64,000 nucleotides of DNA, taken from assembly GCA_022710975.1 (NCBI GenBank), contig JAKLGA010000003.1, positions 62,001-126,000 of the forward strand, given 5' to 3'. This document shows positions 1-9,782 of this stretch, piece by piece. This DNA is from Myxococcota bacterium (GTDB lineage: Bacteria; Myxococcota; B64-G9). How positions within the stretch are numbered: the first letter of the stretch is position 1; each line of letters opens with the position of its first letter. A program made the translations under genes and the position numbers. The notes under the pieces were generated by a model. The model worked only from the letters and a program-made list of their open reading frames with translations. It was not told where the DNA came from and did no database searches.

Positions 1-1507
1 CCACGTCCGTGACCGCGAACGAATCGGCCATCACCTCGGCCACCACCAGATCGCCCGGCTGCAGGCTCACCTTGGACCGCAGGCTGTCGCCCTCCCAGCA
101 GGTGTCCGGGCCCGCGGTCAGGCACTGGCCGCTGGCCGCGCAGCGCGCCTCGCCCTGGCAGGCCCCGCAGCTCCCGCCGCAGCCGTCGTCCCCGCACACC
201 CGGCCCGCGCAGGACGGCGCGCAGGGACAGGACAGGCCGGGATCGCCCAGGGACACGAACTCGCCGGCCACCGCGATCTCGCTCAGGGCCAGCGGCAGGG
301 GTTGGCCATCGCCCACCCGCCACAGCTCGCCCTGCAGGCGCACGGTGAAGCTGGTCCGCACGCAGGCCTCGGCCAGGTTGTCGCCGGGCACCTCGCTCAC
401 CCCGGGCACCACCTCGCCCACGGTGAGGTGCGCGATCCCGGAGTAGGTGCCCTCCTCGTCGTCGGTGAAGCCCGGGCAGAAGGAGTCCGCCACGAACTCC
501 ACCTCCTGGATCTCGAGCCCGCCGCCCAGGAGGTACCTCCCGCCGGCCAGCACCCGCAGGCGGCAGCCCTCGCCCAGGGCCAGGTGGAGGTGCACGCTCG
601 CGATGCAGCCGTCCTCCCAGGGATCCACGTCGCGCTTGTGGCGGACCTCGACCAGGGCCGTGTCGAGCGGCACCGCGGCCACCCCGGTCTCGAACGGCCC
701 GCTCACCGTGGTGGGCAGGCCCTGCCCGCAGGCCACGGACTGGCACTGGCCCGACCCGTCGCAGGCCTCGCCCGCGCCGCAGCCGGGCCCGCACTCCCCG
801 CCGCAGCCATCCGGGCCACACTCCTTGCCGCCGCAGTCCGGCGCGCAGGCGCACTGCCCGTGGACGTCGCAGGCCTCGCCGGCCCCGCAGCCCGGGGCGC
901 AGCTCCCGCCGCACCCGTCCGGGCCGCACTCCCGGCCGGCGCAGTCCGGCGTGCAGGCGACGCACTGGCCGCTGGCGTCGCAGCTCTCGTCAGCCTGGCA
1001 ACCCGGGGCGCAGCTCCCGCCGCACCCGTCCGGCCCGCACTCCCGGCCCAGGCAGTCCGGCGTGCAGGCGACGCACTGCCCGGCCGCGTCGCAGGCCTCG
1101 CCGGCCCCGCAGCCCGGGGCGCAGCTCCCGCCGCACCCGTCCGGCCCGCACTCCCGGCCCGCGCAGTCCGGCGTGCAGGCGACGCACTGCCCGGCCGCGT
1201 CGCAGGCCTCGCCGGCCCCGCAGCCCGGGGCGCAGCTCCCGCCGCACCCGTCCGACCCGCACTCCTTGCCCGCGCAGTCCACCTGGCAGCAGTCGGTCTC
1301 GCAGCTCACGCCGCCCGGATCGCAGCCGCACGGGCAGGTGCCGACCTGCTCCTCCTGCAGCCCGCAGGAGTCGAAGTAGTACGTGAACCCGCCCAGGCAG
1401 GCCACCCGCGCGTGGCTGGAGCATCCGTCGCCATCCCCGCATCCGGACGACAGCCCACCGAGCCCGAGGGTCGCGCACGCGGCCCACAGCAAGATTCGCC
1501 TGGTCAT
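1..1507 (-). CDS. Cys-rich repeat lipoprotein, C-terminus cut off by window edge
   Basis: An open frame starts at ATG 1507 behind a GAGG-type ribosome site and runs off the left edge (about 502 codons seen). The N-terminus is a hydrophobic signal ending in LSSGC, so Cys23 is a plausible but not perfect lipobox cysteine. Residues roughly 70-245 are tandem 37-residue modules built on the core CxPDCAGRECGPDGCGGSC, followed by a less repetitive region and a further copy of the module near the window edge. Such modules are common in secreted proteins of Myxococcota and relatives; the many paired cysteines suggest disulfide-stabilised stalks. No catalytic motif is visible and the function is unknown. 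Confidence is high that this is a gene, low on its role. Confidence 0.85.
   Translation of the reverse strand, partial: MTRRILLWAACATLGLGGLSSGCGDGDGCSSHARVACLGGFTYYFDSCGLQEEQVGTCPCGCDPGGVSCETDCCQVDCAGKECGSDGCGGSCAPGCGAGEACDAAGQCVACTPDCAGRECGPDGCGGSCAPGCGAGEACDAAGQCVACTPDCLGRECGPDGCGGSCAPGCQADESCDASGQCVACTPDCAGRECGPDGCGGSCAPGCGAGEACDVHGQCACAPDCGGKECGPDGCGGECGPGCGAGEACDGSGQCQSVACGQGLPTTVSGPFETGVAAVPLDTALVEVRHKRDVDPWEDGCIASVHLHLALGEGCRLRVLAGGRYLLGGGLEIQEVEFVADSFCPGFTDDEEGTYSGIAHLTVGEVVPGVSEVPGDNLAEACVRTSFTVRLQGELWRVGDGQPLPLALSEIAVAGEFVSLGDPGLSCPCAPSCAGRVCGDDGCGGSCGACQGEARCAASGQCLTAGPDTCWEGDSLRSKVSLQPGDLVVAEVMADSFAVTDV
783..1286 (-). repeat. Tandem coding repeat, 111-bp unit
   Basis: The string CCCGGGG recurs at 891, 1002, 1113 and 1224, giving an exact 111-bp (37-codon) period. 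A more diverged copy starts near 783 with a 108-bp step. The units at 1113 and 1224 are almost identical over their whole length, which points to recent duplication. The repeat encodes the Cys-rich module of the surrounding gene. Confidence 0.9.
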
Positions 1508-1721
1508 GTCCTCACCTCTCCACGGTTCTCGAGCGCCCCTCAGCAGACGGAGGAAGTCTCGCGCCTCCGGCCCTCCAGCACAACCTCCATCAGGCCTTGA
1601 GGCGCCGCCAGGCGCCGCGGGGTCCTTCACCGGCCAGCCACCCGGAAGCCAGGCATCCATGGCGCCCGGTAAGCGGGCCGCGCCGCTGCCTCCCCCGCCC
1701 CCTCCAGGAAACTCTTCAGAA

Positions 1722-4700
1722 TCAGGGCAGCAGCAGGACCTGGAAGAACGGGGCCGACTCGTCATCGCCGGCGGCCTTGGTCTCCTCCTCGGCCTCGACG
1801 AACTTCACCAGCGCGGCGTAGCGCGCGTCGAAGCGGGCGGCGGGGTTCAGCGCCAGGGCCTCCCCGAGGAGCTTCCGGGCCTTGCCCAGGCTGCCGTTCA
1901 CCTTGTGGCACTGGGCCATGGCCAGGAGCGCGCGGAAGCGCTGCTGCCGGTCCTGGGTGAGGGCGAGCGCCTTCTGGAAGCACACCAGGGCCTGGAGCAT
2001 GTCCCCCTGGCCCGCGAAGGCCGTGCCCAGGCCGTACTGACCGGGGTAGTCCTCGCCCTGGCCGTTCGCCTCGGCGAAGATCCGCTGGGCCTCGGGGAAC
2101 AGCCCGCCCTGGAGCAGGGCCTGACCGCGGCCGAGGAGCGCCGCGCGGCCCTCGCCCGCCGGGGCCAGCTTCTCCGCCCGGACGCGCTGGCCGCCCAGCA
2201 CCTCGCCCGCCTGGGCGGCCGCGGCCGCCAGATCGAGGGCGGGCGCCTCGGCCGGGCCCGCGGGCTGGGCCAGCAGCGCGGGCGGGTTCTCCGCCCAGGC
2301 CGCCCGCACCTCGACCAGCGACCCGGGCCTGGGGCGGTACTTGCCCACGTGCGCCTCCGCGCCCGCGGCCCAGGCCGCGGCGAAGGGTTTGGCCTGGCCG
2401 AGGGAGGTCACCTCCACGGGCAGCCACAGCCGCCCGTCCCGGGCGATGGTCTGGCGCGCGTCCCCGGGGAAGGCGGCGCGGTTCTCGACCCGCACGCCCG
2501 TGTCCAGCAGCATGTAGATGTGGCCCGGCACGGGCACGAGCGCGGTCGGCACGTTCAGGTTCTCGAGCAGCGCGCAGTACAGCACCACCAGATCGTCGCA
2601 GTCGCCGCCGCGCTGCAGCAGGGTCTGCCCGGGGAAGAGCACCGAGTCCACCGCCCCCGCCTTCAGCCCGCGGAAGGGGCGGGCCGGATCGGGCTTGTAG
2701 CTCACCCCCAGGCCGCGCAGCGCCTCGTAGGCGTAGAGCGCCGCGAGGTAGTTGCGCAGCGGGTGGGCTTGGCGCGCCTCGCCCGGGTGGGCGGCGGACA
2801 GCTGCCGGTGCACCTCGGCGGCCAGGCGCCCGACGGCCGGATCGCCGCCGTGGATGAAGCTCGCCAGCCGCGCGGGCTCGTCCCAGGCGAAGGCGTTGGC
2901 CTCCATGAGCTGCACGCCGAAGGCCCGCCGGGTCGAGCGATCCACGCCCTCGTAGACGAAGCGCGCCTCCACCACCGCCTGCGCCACGCGCTGGCTCGGG
3001 TTCTGCAGCACGGCCTCGGAGAAGGGCGCCGCCACCTGGACCCACTTCTTCTCGTGCGGGCCGAGGGTCAGGCTGGTGCCGGCGGGCTTCTCGAACAGGT
3101 CCTCGACCTTGAGCTCGAGGTCCACCTGCACCGGCTGGTCCTGCAGGTTCTGCAGCAGCACCTTGCCCAGCCCGTCCTTCTGGTAGCGCAGGTACTGGGC
3201 GGGGAAGACGCGCTCGAACTGGCCGTCCTGGATCTTGAGGATGGTCAGCTCCTTGGTGAACACGGTGAAGCGCAGCTCGGCCGGGGTGGGATCGACGTGG
3301 CCCTCCCGGTCCCGGGCGCGGACCTGCACCCGGTGCACGCCCTCGTCCAGGATGTTCGGGGTGATGAGCACGTTCCGGTCCGACCACGCCGTCCACTCGT
3401 CCTCGTCGAGCTTGTACTGGTACTGGACCGGGCCGTAGTCCCAGGGGTCCTTGGCCACGGCCGAGAGGGTCACCACGTTGGCCGGGATCCGCTGGGTCTC
3501 GCCCCCCAGGAAGCGCCGGGCCCGATCGGGCGGGCTCATGTCGACGTCCGGGTTCGCCAGGCTGAAGGCGCCCGCGGAGACCGAGGCGATGAGGGTGTCG
3601 GGCGGCAGCCTCGTCCGCGCCGGGTCGGTGTCCAGCCGCCGCAGCAGGCTGACCGACATGCCCAGGGAGGGCGCGGCGTCGCCGGCTTCCTCGAACAGCC
3701 GGGCGAACATGTCGAGGCCCAGGGGCGAGGGCAGGGCGATCCACAGCCCGTCCCCGTCCTCGAGCAGCTCCCCGCCGAGCCGCGCAGTCAGCAAGATCTC
3801 GTTGCGCCGCTGGGCGTCCACCAGGTCGAGCACCCGCCAGCGGCCGGCCTCGAGCGCGGCGAGCTGGCCGCTGGCCCACAGGGCCCACACCCGGCCGGCC
3901 CGGTCCTCCCGCGCGGCGTGGACCGCGAACCAGGGGCGCGCGCCGCCCCGCAGGCTCAGGTTCTCGAAGCGCTTGCCGTCCCAGGCCAGCACCCCGTAGG
4001 AGGTGGCCAGGAGCGGCCGGCCCTGGCGGTCGAGCTGCAGGTCGAACACCTTGACCGGGCTCGGGACGAGCGACTCGCCGAGGCCGACCGCCGCCTTGTT
4101 GAAGTGCTGGAAGGGCTCGCCGAAGGAGGTCCAGGAGCCCCGCTGCAGCCGGTGGAGCGGCGGGTCGAGCCTGCTCTCCGCCTGCACCGTGGCCACCCAC
4201 AGGGCGCCATCCGCGGCCACGGCCAGGGCGTGCACCGGAAGGTCCGGGCCGCCCAGCGGCTTCAGGCGCTCGCCCTCCAGGGCGAACACCCCGGCGGAGG
4301 TCCCGGCGAACACCTGGCCGCCCCCGGCCGCCAGGCGCATGGGGGCGGGCGTGGACCCGGGCGGGACGCAGCGGAACTTCCGGCCGTCCCCGATCGACAG
4401 CCCGTGCGGGGAGCCGACCAGCCAGCGGTCGCCCTGCACCAGCAGGTCGGCGGCGTCGTCGCCGCACAGGCCCGCGGCGCGCCCCAGGGTCCTCCACTGC
4501 ATCCCGTCGTACAGGTGCAGCCCGCCCTCTCCGGCGACCGCGACGCGGCCGTCGGCCAGGCGCACCAGCCGGCGCACCGCCCGCAGGGCCATCGGATCCG
4601 AGAAGTTCGCCTGGTGCACGTAGCCGGTGAAGCGCCCCTGGCCGGCCACCGAGCTCGTGGCCCAGCGCCAGGCGTTCGGCAGGGCCGCCAGCGAGGGCTC

Positions 4701-6257
4701 GCGGGAGGGGAAGGAGCCGCCCTGGTCGGTGCGCTCCAGGATCCAGGCGGCCTCCATGGCCACCTGCCAGTCGGGGTCCCGGCCGGCCGCCTCGAGCTGG
4801 CGGTGGTAGCGCTCGCGGGCGAACAGGCCCAGGTAGCGCGCGGCCAGCACGCGGGCGGGCAGGCTGCCCTCCGCCAGCGCCCGGGCCAGGATCGGGGAGG
4901 GATCCTCGCGCTGCTCGAGCAGCAGGGTGAAGGCGTGGTTGACCACGCCGAGCTCGGGGCTCCGCAGGCCGGCCAGCAGGGCCGCGCTCAGCCGGCCGGC
5001 CGGCGCGTCGGACAGCGCCCGGCGCAGCGCGTAGCCGAAGTTGGCGGCGCCCTTCCAGGCCAGGGCCTCCACCAGCCGGACGTCCGTGGGCGGGTCGCCG
5101 AGCGCCAGCAGGGCCTCGGCCAGCTGATCGGTGGGCACGCCCTGGTAGCCGTGCTCGGCGTCGCGGTAGGGCGCGATCCGATCGAGGGCCGCCCGGGCGG
5201 CGGCCTGGCCCCGCAGGCGCACCAGGAACAGGTGCCCGTAGATGGAGGGCCGCAGCTCCGCCTCGCGCGACAGCTCCTCGAGGTAGCGCGCCCCCTCCGG
5301 CGCGCCCAGGCGGGCCAGGGCGAAGGCCAGCGCGGCCTTGTTCTCGTAGGCGGGGCTGGCTGGGTAGGCCTTGACCCCGGCGAAGGCCTGCCGCAGCACG
5401 GGCAGCATGGCGCGGTCGCCGTACTCGGCCAGGGCCACCGCGGCCCAGTACTGGTCGCGGAAGTCGCGCTTCTCGACCATCTCCAGGAGCACCCGCTGCA
5501 GGCGCGGGTCGCGCATGAGGCCGAAGGCCCGGATCGCGTCGTCGTCGATCGAGCCCCGCTTGAGCGCGCGCTCGGCCACGGCCACCAGCTCGGGCAGCGC
5601 CTCGCGACGCCCCTGGAGGGCGCACTCCAGGACCAGCTTGCCGAACCAGCCCATGTACTCCTTGTCGGTGCGCAGGAGCTCGCGCACCCGGGCCATGGCC
5701 TCGGGCCCGCCGATGCGCACCAGCGCGCGCAGACCCGGGTCGTCCTGCCCGTCCGGCCGCCCCTGGCTGTAGGCCAGCAGGGCCGGCAGGCTCTCGGGCC
5801 GCGCGAGCAGCAGCAAGGCCTCCCGCGCCGCCTCCTCGGTCCAGCGATCGCGCCGGGCCGCGGCCTGGGTCAACGCGTCGGCGATGGCGCGGGTGATCTC
5901 CTCGTCCGGGCTGAAGCGCGTCAGCCCGCGGATGGCCGCGGCGCGCATCCGCGAGGCCTGCTCGGTGTCCAGGGTGCCGGGGTCGCGCAGCCTCTCGAGC
6001 AGGGTCGCGCGGGCCCGGGGGTGGCGGGTGGCGGCCAGCGCCTCGAAGGTGTAGGGGTAGAACCGGCCCTTGCCGAGCTCCGCCACCAGCGGCTCGACCG
6101 CCGCCGGTCCGAGGGTCATCAGCATCCGGTCGGGGGTATGACCGGCCAGCATGGCGCGGAAGTCGCTGGACGGCTGGGCCCGGGCCGGCCCGGCCAGGCC
6201 TAGCCCGAGCAGGCCGAGCAACAGCGCGACGCCCAGGGCAGCTCTCCGAAGGGACAT
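1722..6257 (-). CDS. Secreted HEAT-repeat / beta-propeller / transglutaminase-like / TPR protein
   Basis: This is a 1511-aa protein with a cleavable signal (residues 1-27, ending GPARA). The start is set at 6257 by the ribosome site GGGAGGAG just upstream; longer in-frame starts lack the signal. Residues about 40-430 look like HEAT repeats (runs of paired helices, with phrases such as RGLTRFSPDEEI). About 520-820 has propeller-like WDGKRFENL and GDGRKFRCV blades. About 930-1000 resembles the Y_Y_Y Ig-like domain of hybrid sensor kinases (YQYKLDEDEWTAWSDRN). About 1200-1260 has a transglutaminase-type core with GGDCDDL and GHIYM, and TPRs follow to the end. No kinase domain is present, so it looks like a periplasmic scaffold or peptidase-like protein rather than a two-component sensor. 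Role unknown. Confidence 0.85.
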   Translation of the reverse strand: MSLRRAALGVALLLGLLGLGLAGPARAQPSSDFRAMLAGHTPDRMLMTLGPAAVEPLVAELGKGRFYPYTFEALAATRHPRARATLLERLRDPGTLDTEQASRMRAAAIRGLTRFSPDEEITRAIADALTQAAARRDRWTEEAAREALLLLARPESLPALLAYSQGRPDGQDDPGLRALVRIGGPEAMARVRELLRTDKEYMGWFGKLVLECALQGRREALPELVAVAERALKRGSIDDDAIRAFGLMRDPRLQRVLLEMVEKRDFRDQYWAAVALAEYGDRAMLPVLRQAFAGVKAYPASPAYENKAALAFALARLGAPEGARYLEELSREAELRPSIYGHLFLVRLRGQAAARAALDRIAPYRDAEHGYQGVPTDQLAEALLALGDPPTDVRLVEALAWKGAANFGYALRRALSDAPAGRLSAALLAGLRSPELGVVNHAFTLLLEQREDPSPILARALAEGSLPARVLAARYLGLFARERYHRQLEAAGRDPDWQVAMEAAWILERTDQGGSFPSREPSLAALPNAWRWATSSVAGQGRFTGYVHQANFSDPMALRAVRRLVRLADGRVAVAGEGGLHLYDGMQWRTLGRAAGLCGDDAADLLVQGDRWLVGSPHGLSIGDGRKFRCVPPGSTPAPMRLAAGGGQVFAGTSAGVFALEGERLKPLGGPDLPVHALAVAADGALWVATVQAESRLDPPLHRLQRGSWTSFGEPFQHFNKAAVGLGESLVPSPVKVFDLQLDRQGRPLLATSYGVLAWDGKRFENLSLRGGARPWFAVHAAREDRAGRVWALWASGQLAALEAGRWRVLDLVDAQRRNEILLTARLGGELLEDGDGLWIALPSPLGLDMFARLFEEAGDAAPSLGMSVSLLRRLDTDPARTRLPPDTLIASVSAGAFSLANPDVDMSPPDRARRFLGGETQRIPANVVTLSAVAKDPWDYGPVQYQYKLDEDEWTAWSDRNVLITPNILDEGVHRVQVRARDREGHVDPTPAELRFTVFTKELTILKIQDGQFERVFPAQYLRYQKDGLGKVLLQNLQDQPVQVDLELKVEDLFEKPAGTSLTLGPHEKKWVQVAAPFSEAVLQNPSQRVAQAVVEARFVYEGVDRSTRRAFGVQLMEANAFAWDEPARLASFIHGGDPAVGRLAAEVHRQLSAAHPGEARQAHPLRNYLAALYAYEALRGLGVSYKPDPARPFRGLKAGAVDSVLFPGQTLLQRGGDCDDLVVLYCALLENLNVPTALVPVPGHIYMLLDTGVRVENRAAFPGDARQTIARDGRLWLPVEVTSLGQAKPFAAAWAAGAEAHVGKYRPRPGSLVEVRAAWAENPPALLAQPAGPAEAPALDLAAAAAQAGEVLGGQRVRAEKLAPAGEGRAALLGRGQALLQGGLFPEAQRIFAEANGQGEDYPGQYGLGTAFAGQGDMLQALVCFQKALALTQDRQQRFRALLAMAQCHKVNGSLGKARKLLGEALALNPAARFDARYAALVKFVEAEEETKAAGDDESAPFFQVLLLP

Positions 6258-6315
6258 GGCTCCTCCCGCTCCAGCAGACGGAAGAGAACCTACCCTGATT
6301 CGGGGAAATAAAAAA

Positions 6316-6343
6316 CCGCCCCCCGGGAGCTCCCGGGGGGCGG
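6316..6343 (-). terminator. Intrinsic terminator, perfect 28-bp palindrome
   Basis: A perfect inverted repeat (arms CCGCCCCCCGGGAG and its complement) is followed on the minus strand by six T residues (A at 6310-6315 on plus). It lies just past the stop of the beta-propeller lipoprotein gene at 6410 and before the next minus-strand gene. It is therefore positioned to end the upstream transcript and isolate the downstream one. Confidence 0.85.
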
Positions 6344-6409
6344 TCATCGTCCCAGGCTCCGGCTCGAGCCCGTCGCCTGGCTCATCGTCCACGCAGCGCC
6401 CGAGGCGCG

Positions 6410-9400
6410 TCAGGGCCCATCCAGGTTGAACTCGTCGAGATCGAACACGAACATGCCGTACGGACCGCCGGCCACGTACATGTCGTCCCCGCTCACGGTC
6501 AGGTCCTGGTACCAGCCCACGGAGGGGAAGTAGGCCTGGGCGAAGGGCAGGGCCGGGTCGTCCAGGTTGACCACCAGCACCCCGCCGGGCACGGCGAACA
6601 GGGCCCGGCCCTCGCGCGCCTCGCGCAGCGTGCTCCAGGAGTCGACCTGGAGGGCCGAGAGCTGCTCCAGGGAGCCGCCCGCGTCCAGCACGCCCAGGGT
6701 GTCCACCAGGCTGGACCAGTCGAAGTCCGGATCCTGCTGGGCCACCCACCACGCCAGGCGGTGGGTCACCAGCAGGTGGCCGCGGCCGTCCAGCTTGACG
6801 GCGCTCACCTCGCGGTCGCGGAAGCGCACGCGCGCGTCCAGCACCGCCCGGTCGCCGTCGAGGTGCAGCTTGTTCACCGCGGACTCGATCTGCTCGCCGT
6901 GCCAGGAGAAGTCGCGGGTGAAGAGCGCCTCACCCTGCAGGTCGAGCAGCTCGCCCGGCACGTTGATGCCCTGGCCCACCTCCGGGGCGGAGGGGTCGGC
7001 CAGCCCGATGCGCCGGAAGAAGTAACGCGCGTAGCCGTGGTCGTCGCCCGGCACGTCCACCGGGATGCGGTAGCTGACCAGCAGGTCGTCGCCCTTGGCC
7101 AGCAGCCCCACCGCCTCCTCCTCGACCGGCATGCTGAGCTTCGGCCCCATGGCCGGCAGGTCGGCGTCCCGCAGATCGAGCAGCGCGATGTCGAAGTGCG
7201 ACCAGTACCGGTACTGCGGGTAGTCGTAGCAGCTCGTCTCGGTGGGGATGCTGTCGGGCTCGACCGTCTCGCACACCCACTCCTCGTAGCCCGCGTTGTT
7301 CGTCACGCAGCGCTGGATCTCGCCGTAGCACTCCTCCGGCCCGTCGTTCAGCCGCTGGCAGCTGATGTTGCCGTACAGGTAGGTGCACACCGGCTGGCCG
7401 TCCTCGCCCGTGGTGCACTGCTCCTGGTAGCCGCCCACCGGCTGGGTGGTGCAGGAGTGCATGGTGCCGATCTCCTCCTGCTCCCAGACGGTAGCCGGGA
7501 AGGCCAGGGCCTGGCCGACCGCGTAGGTGCTGAGGTTGGCGTAGCCGTAGTAGTAGCCGCAGTCCCAGCAGTCCTCGGCGCCCCACGGCCCGTAGTAGTA
7601 GCCGTAGTAGGGCTGGATCTGGTCCGTGCTGAGCGCGCCGGCCTGGCGCGGGTGGAGCGGATCGGCGAGATCCCAGACCTGGACGTTGGTCTGGGCGAAG
7701 TACTCCTGGGTGCCCTCGCGCTGCAGCCACTGGGTCTCGGTCACCACCGCCAGCTCGCCGAGCTGGTGCACCTGGCCGTTGGGCGGCACGGGCACGCTGG
7801 CCAGCGGCCGGGCCAGATCGGGATCCTCGGCCAGGGAGACGATCTGCAGCTCGTTGCTGGGCATGCTCGCGCCGTCCGCCCACCAGCCGTAGTAGAAGTC
7901 GCGGTCGTTCTTCAGCCGCGCGCCGTACTCCCCGAAGATCAGGAAGCGGGTGTAGTTGGGGGCCAGGTCCAGGCGCCCGAGCTCGGCCGGATCGTCCGGG
8001 TCCGAGGTGTCGAACAGGCTGAGCGACAGGTCGGACAGGTTGGCCGTGGTGCCCTCGGCGATCGGGAAGGAGCGCCTCACCCAGGTGCCGTGCGGCATCA
8101 CCCCGCGCCGGGTCAGGCTGGTTGGGGAGTAGGTGAAGATCTGCACGCCGGAGGTGTAGGTCTGGTCCGTCTGGTTCCAGCCGCTGAAGGGCAGGAGCAC
8201 CAGGCCCGTCTCGAGGCTCCCGTCCGGGCCGGGCACGCTCACCGCGCCGTCGATGACCGAGAAGGCCTTGTCGTCCCAGCGCGCCTCGCTCCAGGAGTTC
8301 GAGGTCTCCACCGGGGCGCGGGCCACCAGCGGGTTCGGGTTCTCGAGATCGGTGATGTCGTACAGGCTGATGGCCATACTCCAGCCGTTCTGGTCGTCCA
8401 CGCCGACCCCCACCAGGCGGCTGTCGCCCAGGACCGGCTTGAAGAAGTCGTTCCAGCCGGACACGATGAACTCGCTCCGCTCGACCGCCTGGCCGCTGGG
8501 ATCGATGGAGAAGGCGTGGAACGGATCGGTGCGGAAGAAGGTCACGAAGAAGGCCCGGTCCGGGAGGAACAGGGTGGCGAACAGCTGCTCGCCGGCCCCG
8601 AAGGTGTCGTGATCCGCGGGCACCGGGTGGTGGATGTCGGTGACGTCGAAGGTCTCCAGGTGGTTGGTGTTGGTGCCGCTCCAGGTGGAGCCGGACACCA
8701 GCCGGAGTACGCTGCCCTCGAGGTCCATGTTGAACTTGGTGGTCAGGTACCCGGCGGCCTGGATGTCCGCGCCCTGGATCATCACCCCGGTGGGATCGGT
8801 GATGTCGATCAGGCTGACGACGCTGTGGTACTCGCTCCAGTCCTCGCTCCAGTCGGTGCGGGCCACCAGCAGCGCGTTCGGGGTGGCCTGGATGTCGGCC
8901 ACGTAGCCGCCCAGATCGATGGTGTCGCGCTCGAGCACCTCCCCGGCCGGGGACAGGGCGAAGGAGCGCACCACGGTGGTGCTGGTCTGGTTCCAGTTGC
9001 TGGCCGCGACGTACAGCGCCGACAGCGAGCCCAGGCGGGTCAGCCGGCTGGTCATGATCCAGCCCGGGACCCGGGCCTGCCCGGTGACGCGCGGCTGGGT
9101 CGGATCCGCGAGGTCCACCGCCACCACCAACCCGCCCTCGTAGGTGTCCACCTGCACGTCCGTGCGGTTGCCGTAGTAGGCCCGGTAGTCGTTCAGCAGC
9201 AGGTACGCGCGGTCCTCGACGGCGTACATCTCGACCGGGTAGCCGGCGATGCGCAGCCGCCCGACGATGCGCGGGGCCGCGGGATCGGCGAAGTCGATCA
9301 CCTGCAGCCCGCGGTAGTTGTTCAGGTTGAGGATCAGGTGGCCGGCGTACAGCCGGTAGATGTCGCCCTCCTCGACCGTCTTCTCGCCGCTGTTGCCGCT

Positions 9401-9610
9401 GCCGTCGTCCTCGGCCGCCCCGGGCTCGGCCCCGAAGTCTCCGCGGTTGCCCTGGCTGTTCTCGGTCGACGCCGAGACGAAGTCCGACTGGCCCTCGACC
9501 GGATCGAGGGGAGCGATCGGATCGCCACCCGAGCAGCCCACGCCCCCGAGGACCAGCAAGCCGACCCCCACAGACGCCAGATAGCCCATGTACCGCGTGT
9601 TCCGCTTCAT
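6410..9610 (-). CDS. Beta-propeller domain lipoprotein (Beta_propel family-like)
   Basis: This is a 1066-aa exported protein with an N-terminal hydrophobic segment ending GGVGC (Cys26, likely lipid-modified), then an acidic linker. The rest consists of repeated blades with phrases such as GLQVIDFADPAAPRIVGRL, VVAVDLADPTQPRVTG and VSLIDITDPTG. This is the LVI-repeat pattern of the secreted beta-propeller family (PF09826-like). A Cys-rich, Tyr-rich insert lies near residues 680-820 (CWDCGYYYGY, CYDYPQYRYW). The start at 9610 has GGGAGGA upstream. It is monocistronic, with the strong terminator at 6316. Probably cell-surface binding or scaffolding; no enzyme motif is seen. Confidence 0.88.
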   Translation of the reverse strand: MKRNTRYMGYLASVGVGLLVLGGVGCSGGDPIAPLDPVEGQSDFVSASTENSQGNRGDFGAEPGAAEDDGSGNSGEKTVEEGDIYRLYAGHLILNLNNYRGLQVIDFADPAAPRIVGRLRIAGYPVEMYAVEDRAYLLLNDYRAYYGNRTDVQVDTYEGGLVVAVDLADPTQPRVTGQARVPGWIMTSRLTRLGSLSALYVAASNWNQTSTTVVRSFALSPAGEVLERDTIDLGGYVADIQATPNALLVARTDWSEDWSEYHSVVSLIDITDPTGVMIQGADIQAAGYLTTKFNMDLEGSVLRLVSGSTWSGTNTNHLETFDVTDIHHPVPADHDTFGAGEQLFATLFLPDRAFFVTFFRTDPFHAFSIDPSGQAVERSEFIVSGWNDFFKPVLGDSRLVGVGVDDQNGWSMAISLYDITDLENPNPLVARAPVETSNSWSEARWDDKAFSVIDGAVSVPGPDGSLETGLVLLPFSGWNQTDQTYTSGVQIFTYSPTSLTRRGVMPHGTWVRRSFPIAEGTTANLSDLSLSLFDTSDPDDPAELGRLDLAPNYTRFLIFGEYGARLKNDRDFYYGWWADGASMPSNELQIVSLAEDPDLARPLASVPVPPNGQVHQLGELAVVTETQWLQREGTQEYFAQTNVQVWDLADPLHPRQAGALSTDQIQPYYGYYYGPWGAEDCWDCGYYYGYANLSTYAVGQALAFPATVWEQEEIGTMHSCTTQPVGGYQEQCTTGEDGQPVCTYLYGNISCQRLNDGPEECYGEIQRCVTNNAGYEEWVCETVEPDSIPTETSCYDYPQYRYWSHFDIALLDLRDADLPAMGPKLSMPVEEEAVGLLAKGDDLLVSYRIPVDVPGDDHGYARYFFRRIGLADPSAPEVGQGINVPGELLDLQGEALFTRDFSWHGEQIESAVNKLHLDGDRAVLDARVRFRDREVSAVKLDGRGHLLVTHRLAWWVAQQDPDFDWSSLVDTLGVLDAGGSLEQLSALQVDSWSTLREAREGRALFAVPGGVLVVNLDDPALPFAQAYFPSVGWYQDLTVSGDDMYVAGGPYGMFVFDLDEFNLDGP

Positions 9611-9639
9611 CGTTCATCCTCCCTGGAGAGAGACCCCGA

Positions 9640-9657
9640 GCCCGCCCGCGGGCGGGC
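9640..9657. other. 18-bp perfect palindrome in the leader of the beta-propeller gene
   Basis: GCCCGCCCGCGGGCGGGC is a perfect palindrome between galactokinase (stop 9783) and the 9610 start. There is no T-run, so a factor-independent terminator is unlikely. It could form a leader hairpin or simply reflect base composition. Confidence 0.3.
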
Positions 9658-9782
9658 CCGCCCGAGTGCAGCAAGTTCAGTGCCAGGCGGGGAGAGCGCC
9701 GAGGGCTCATAGAAATCGAGGGGTTGGGTGGCGGGTCCGGGGGGCCGCGCCGCGCCCGGCCGCCGGATAGTCGCGGCCGGCC

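Noticed and set aside
783-1286. Regular repeats that might be a CRISPR array
   Set aside because: The 111-bp units have no unique spacers, are in frame, and code for the Cys-rich module.
1383-6203. Very long open frame on the plus strand opposite the HEAT/propeller gene
   Set aside because: Codon third positions and protein motifs support the minus-strand gene; the plus frame is Arg/Ala/Gly/His-rich with no domain and exists because high GC removes stop codons.
6761-9712. Long plus-strand frame opposite the beta-propeller lipoprotein
   Set aside because: Composition is biased, with no signal or motif, while the minus strand shows clear propeller blades and a lipobox.
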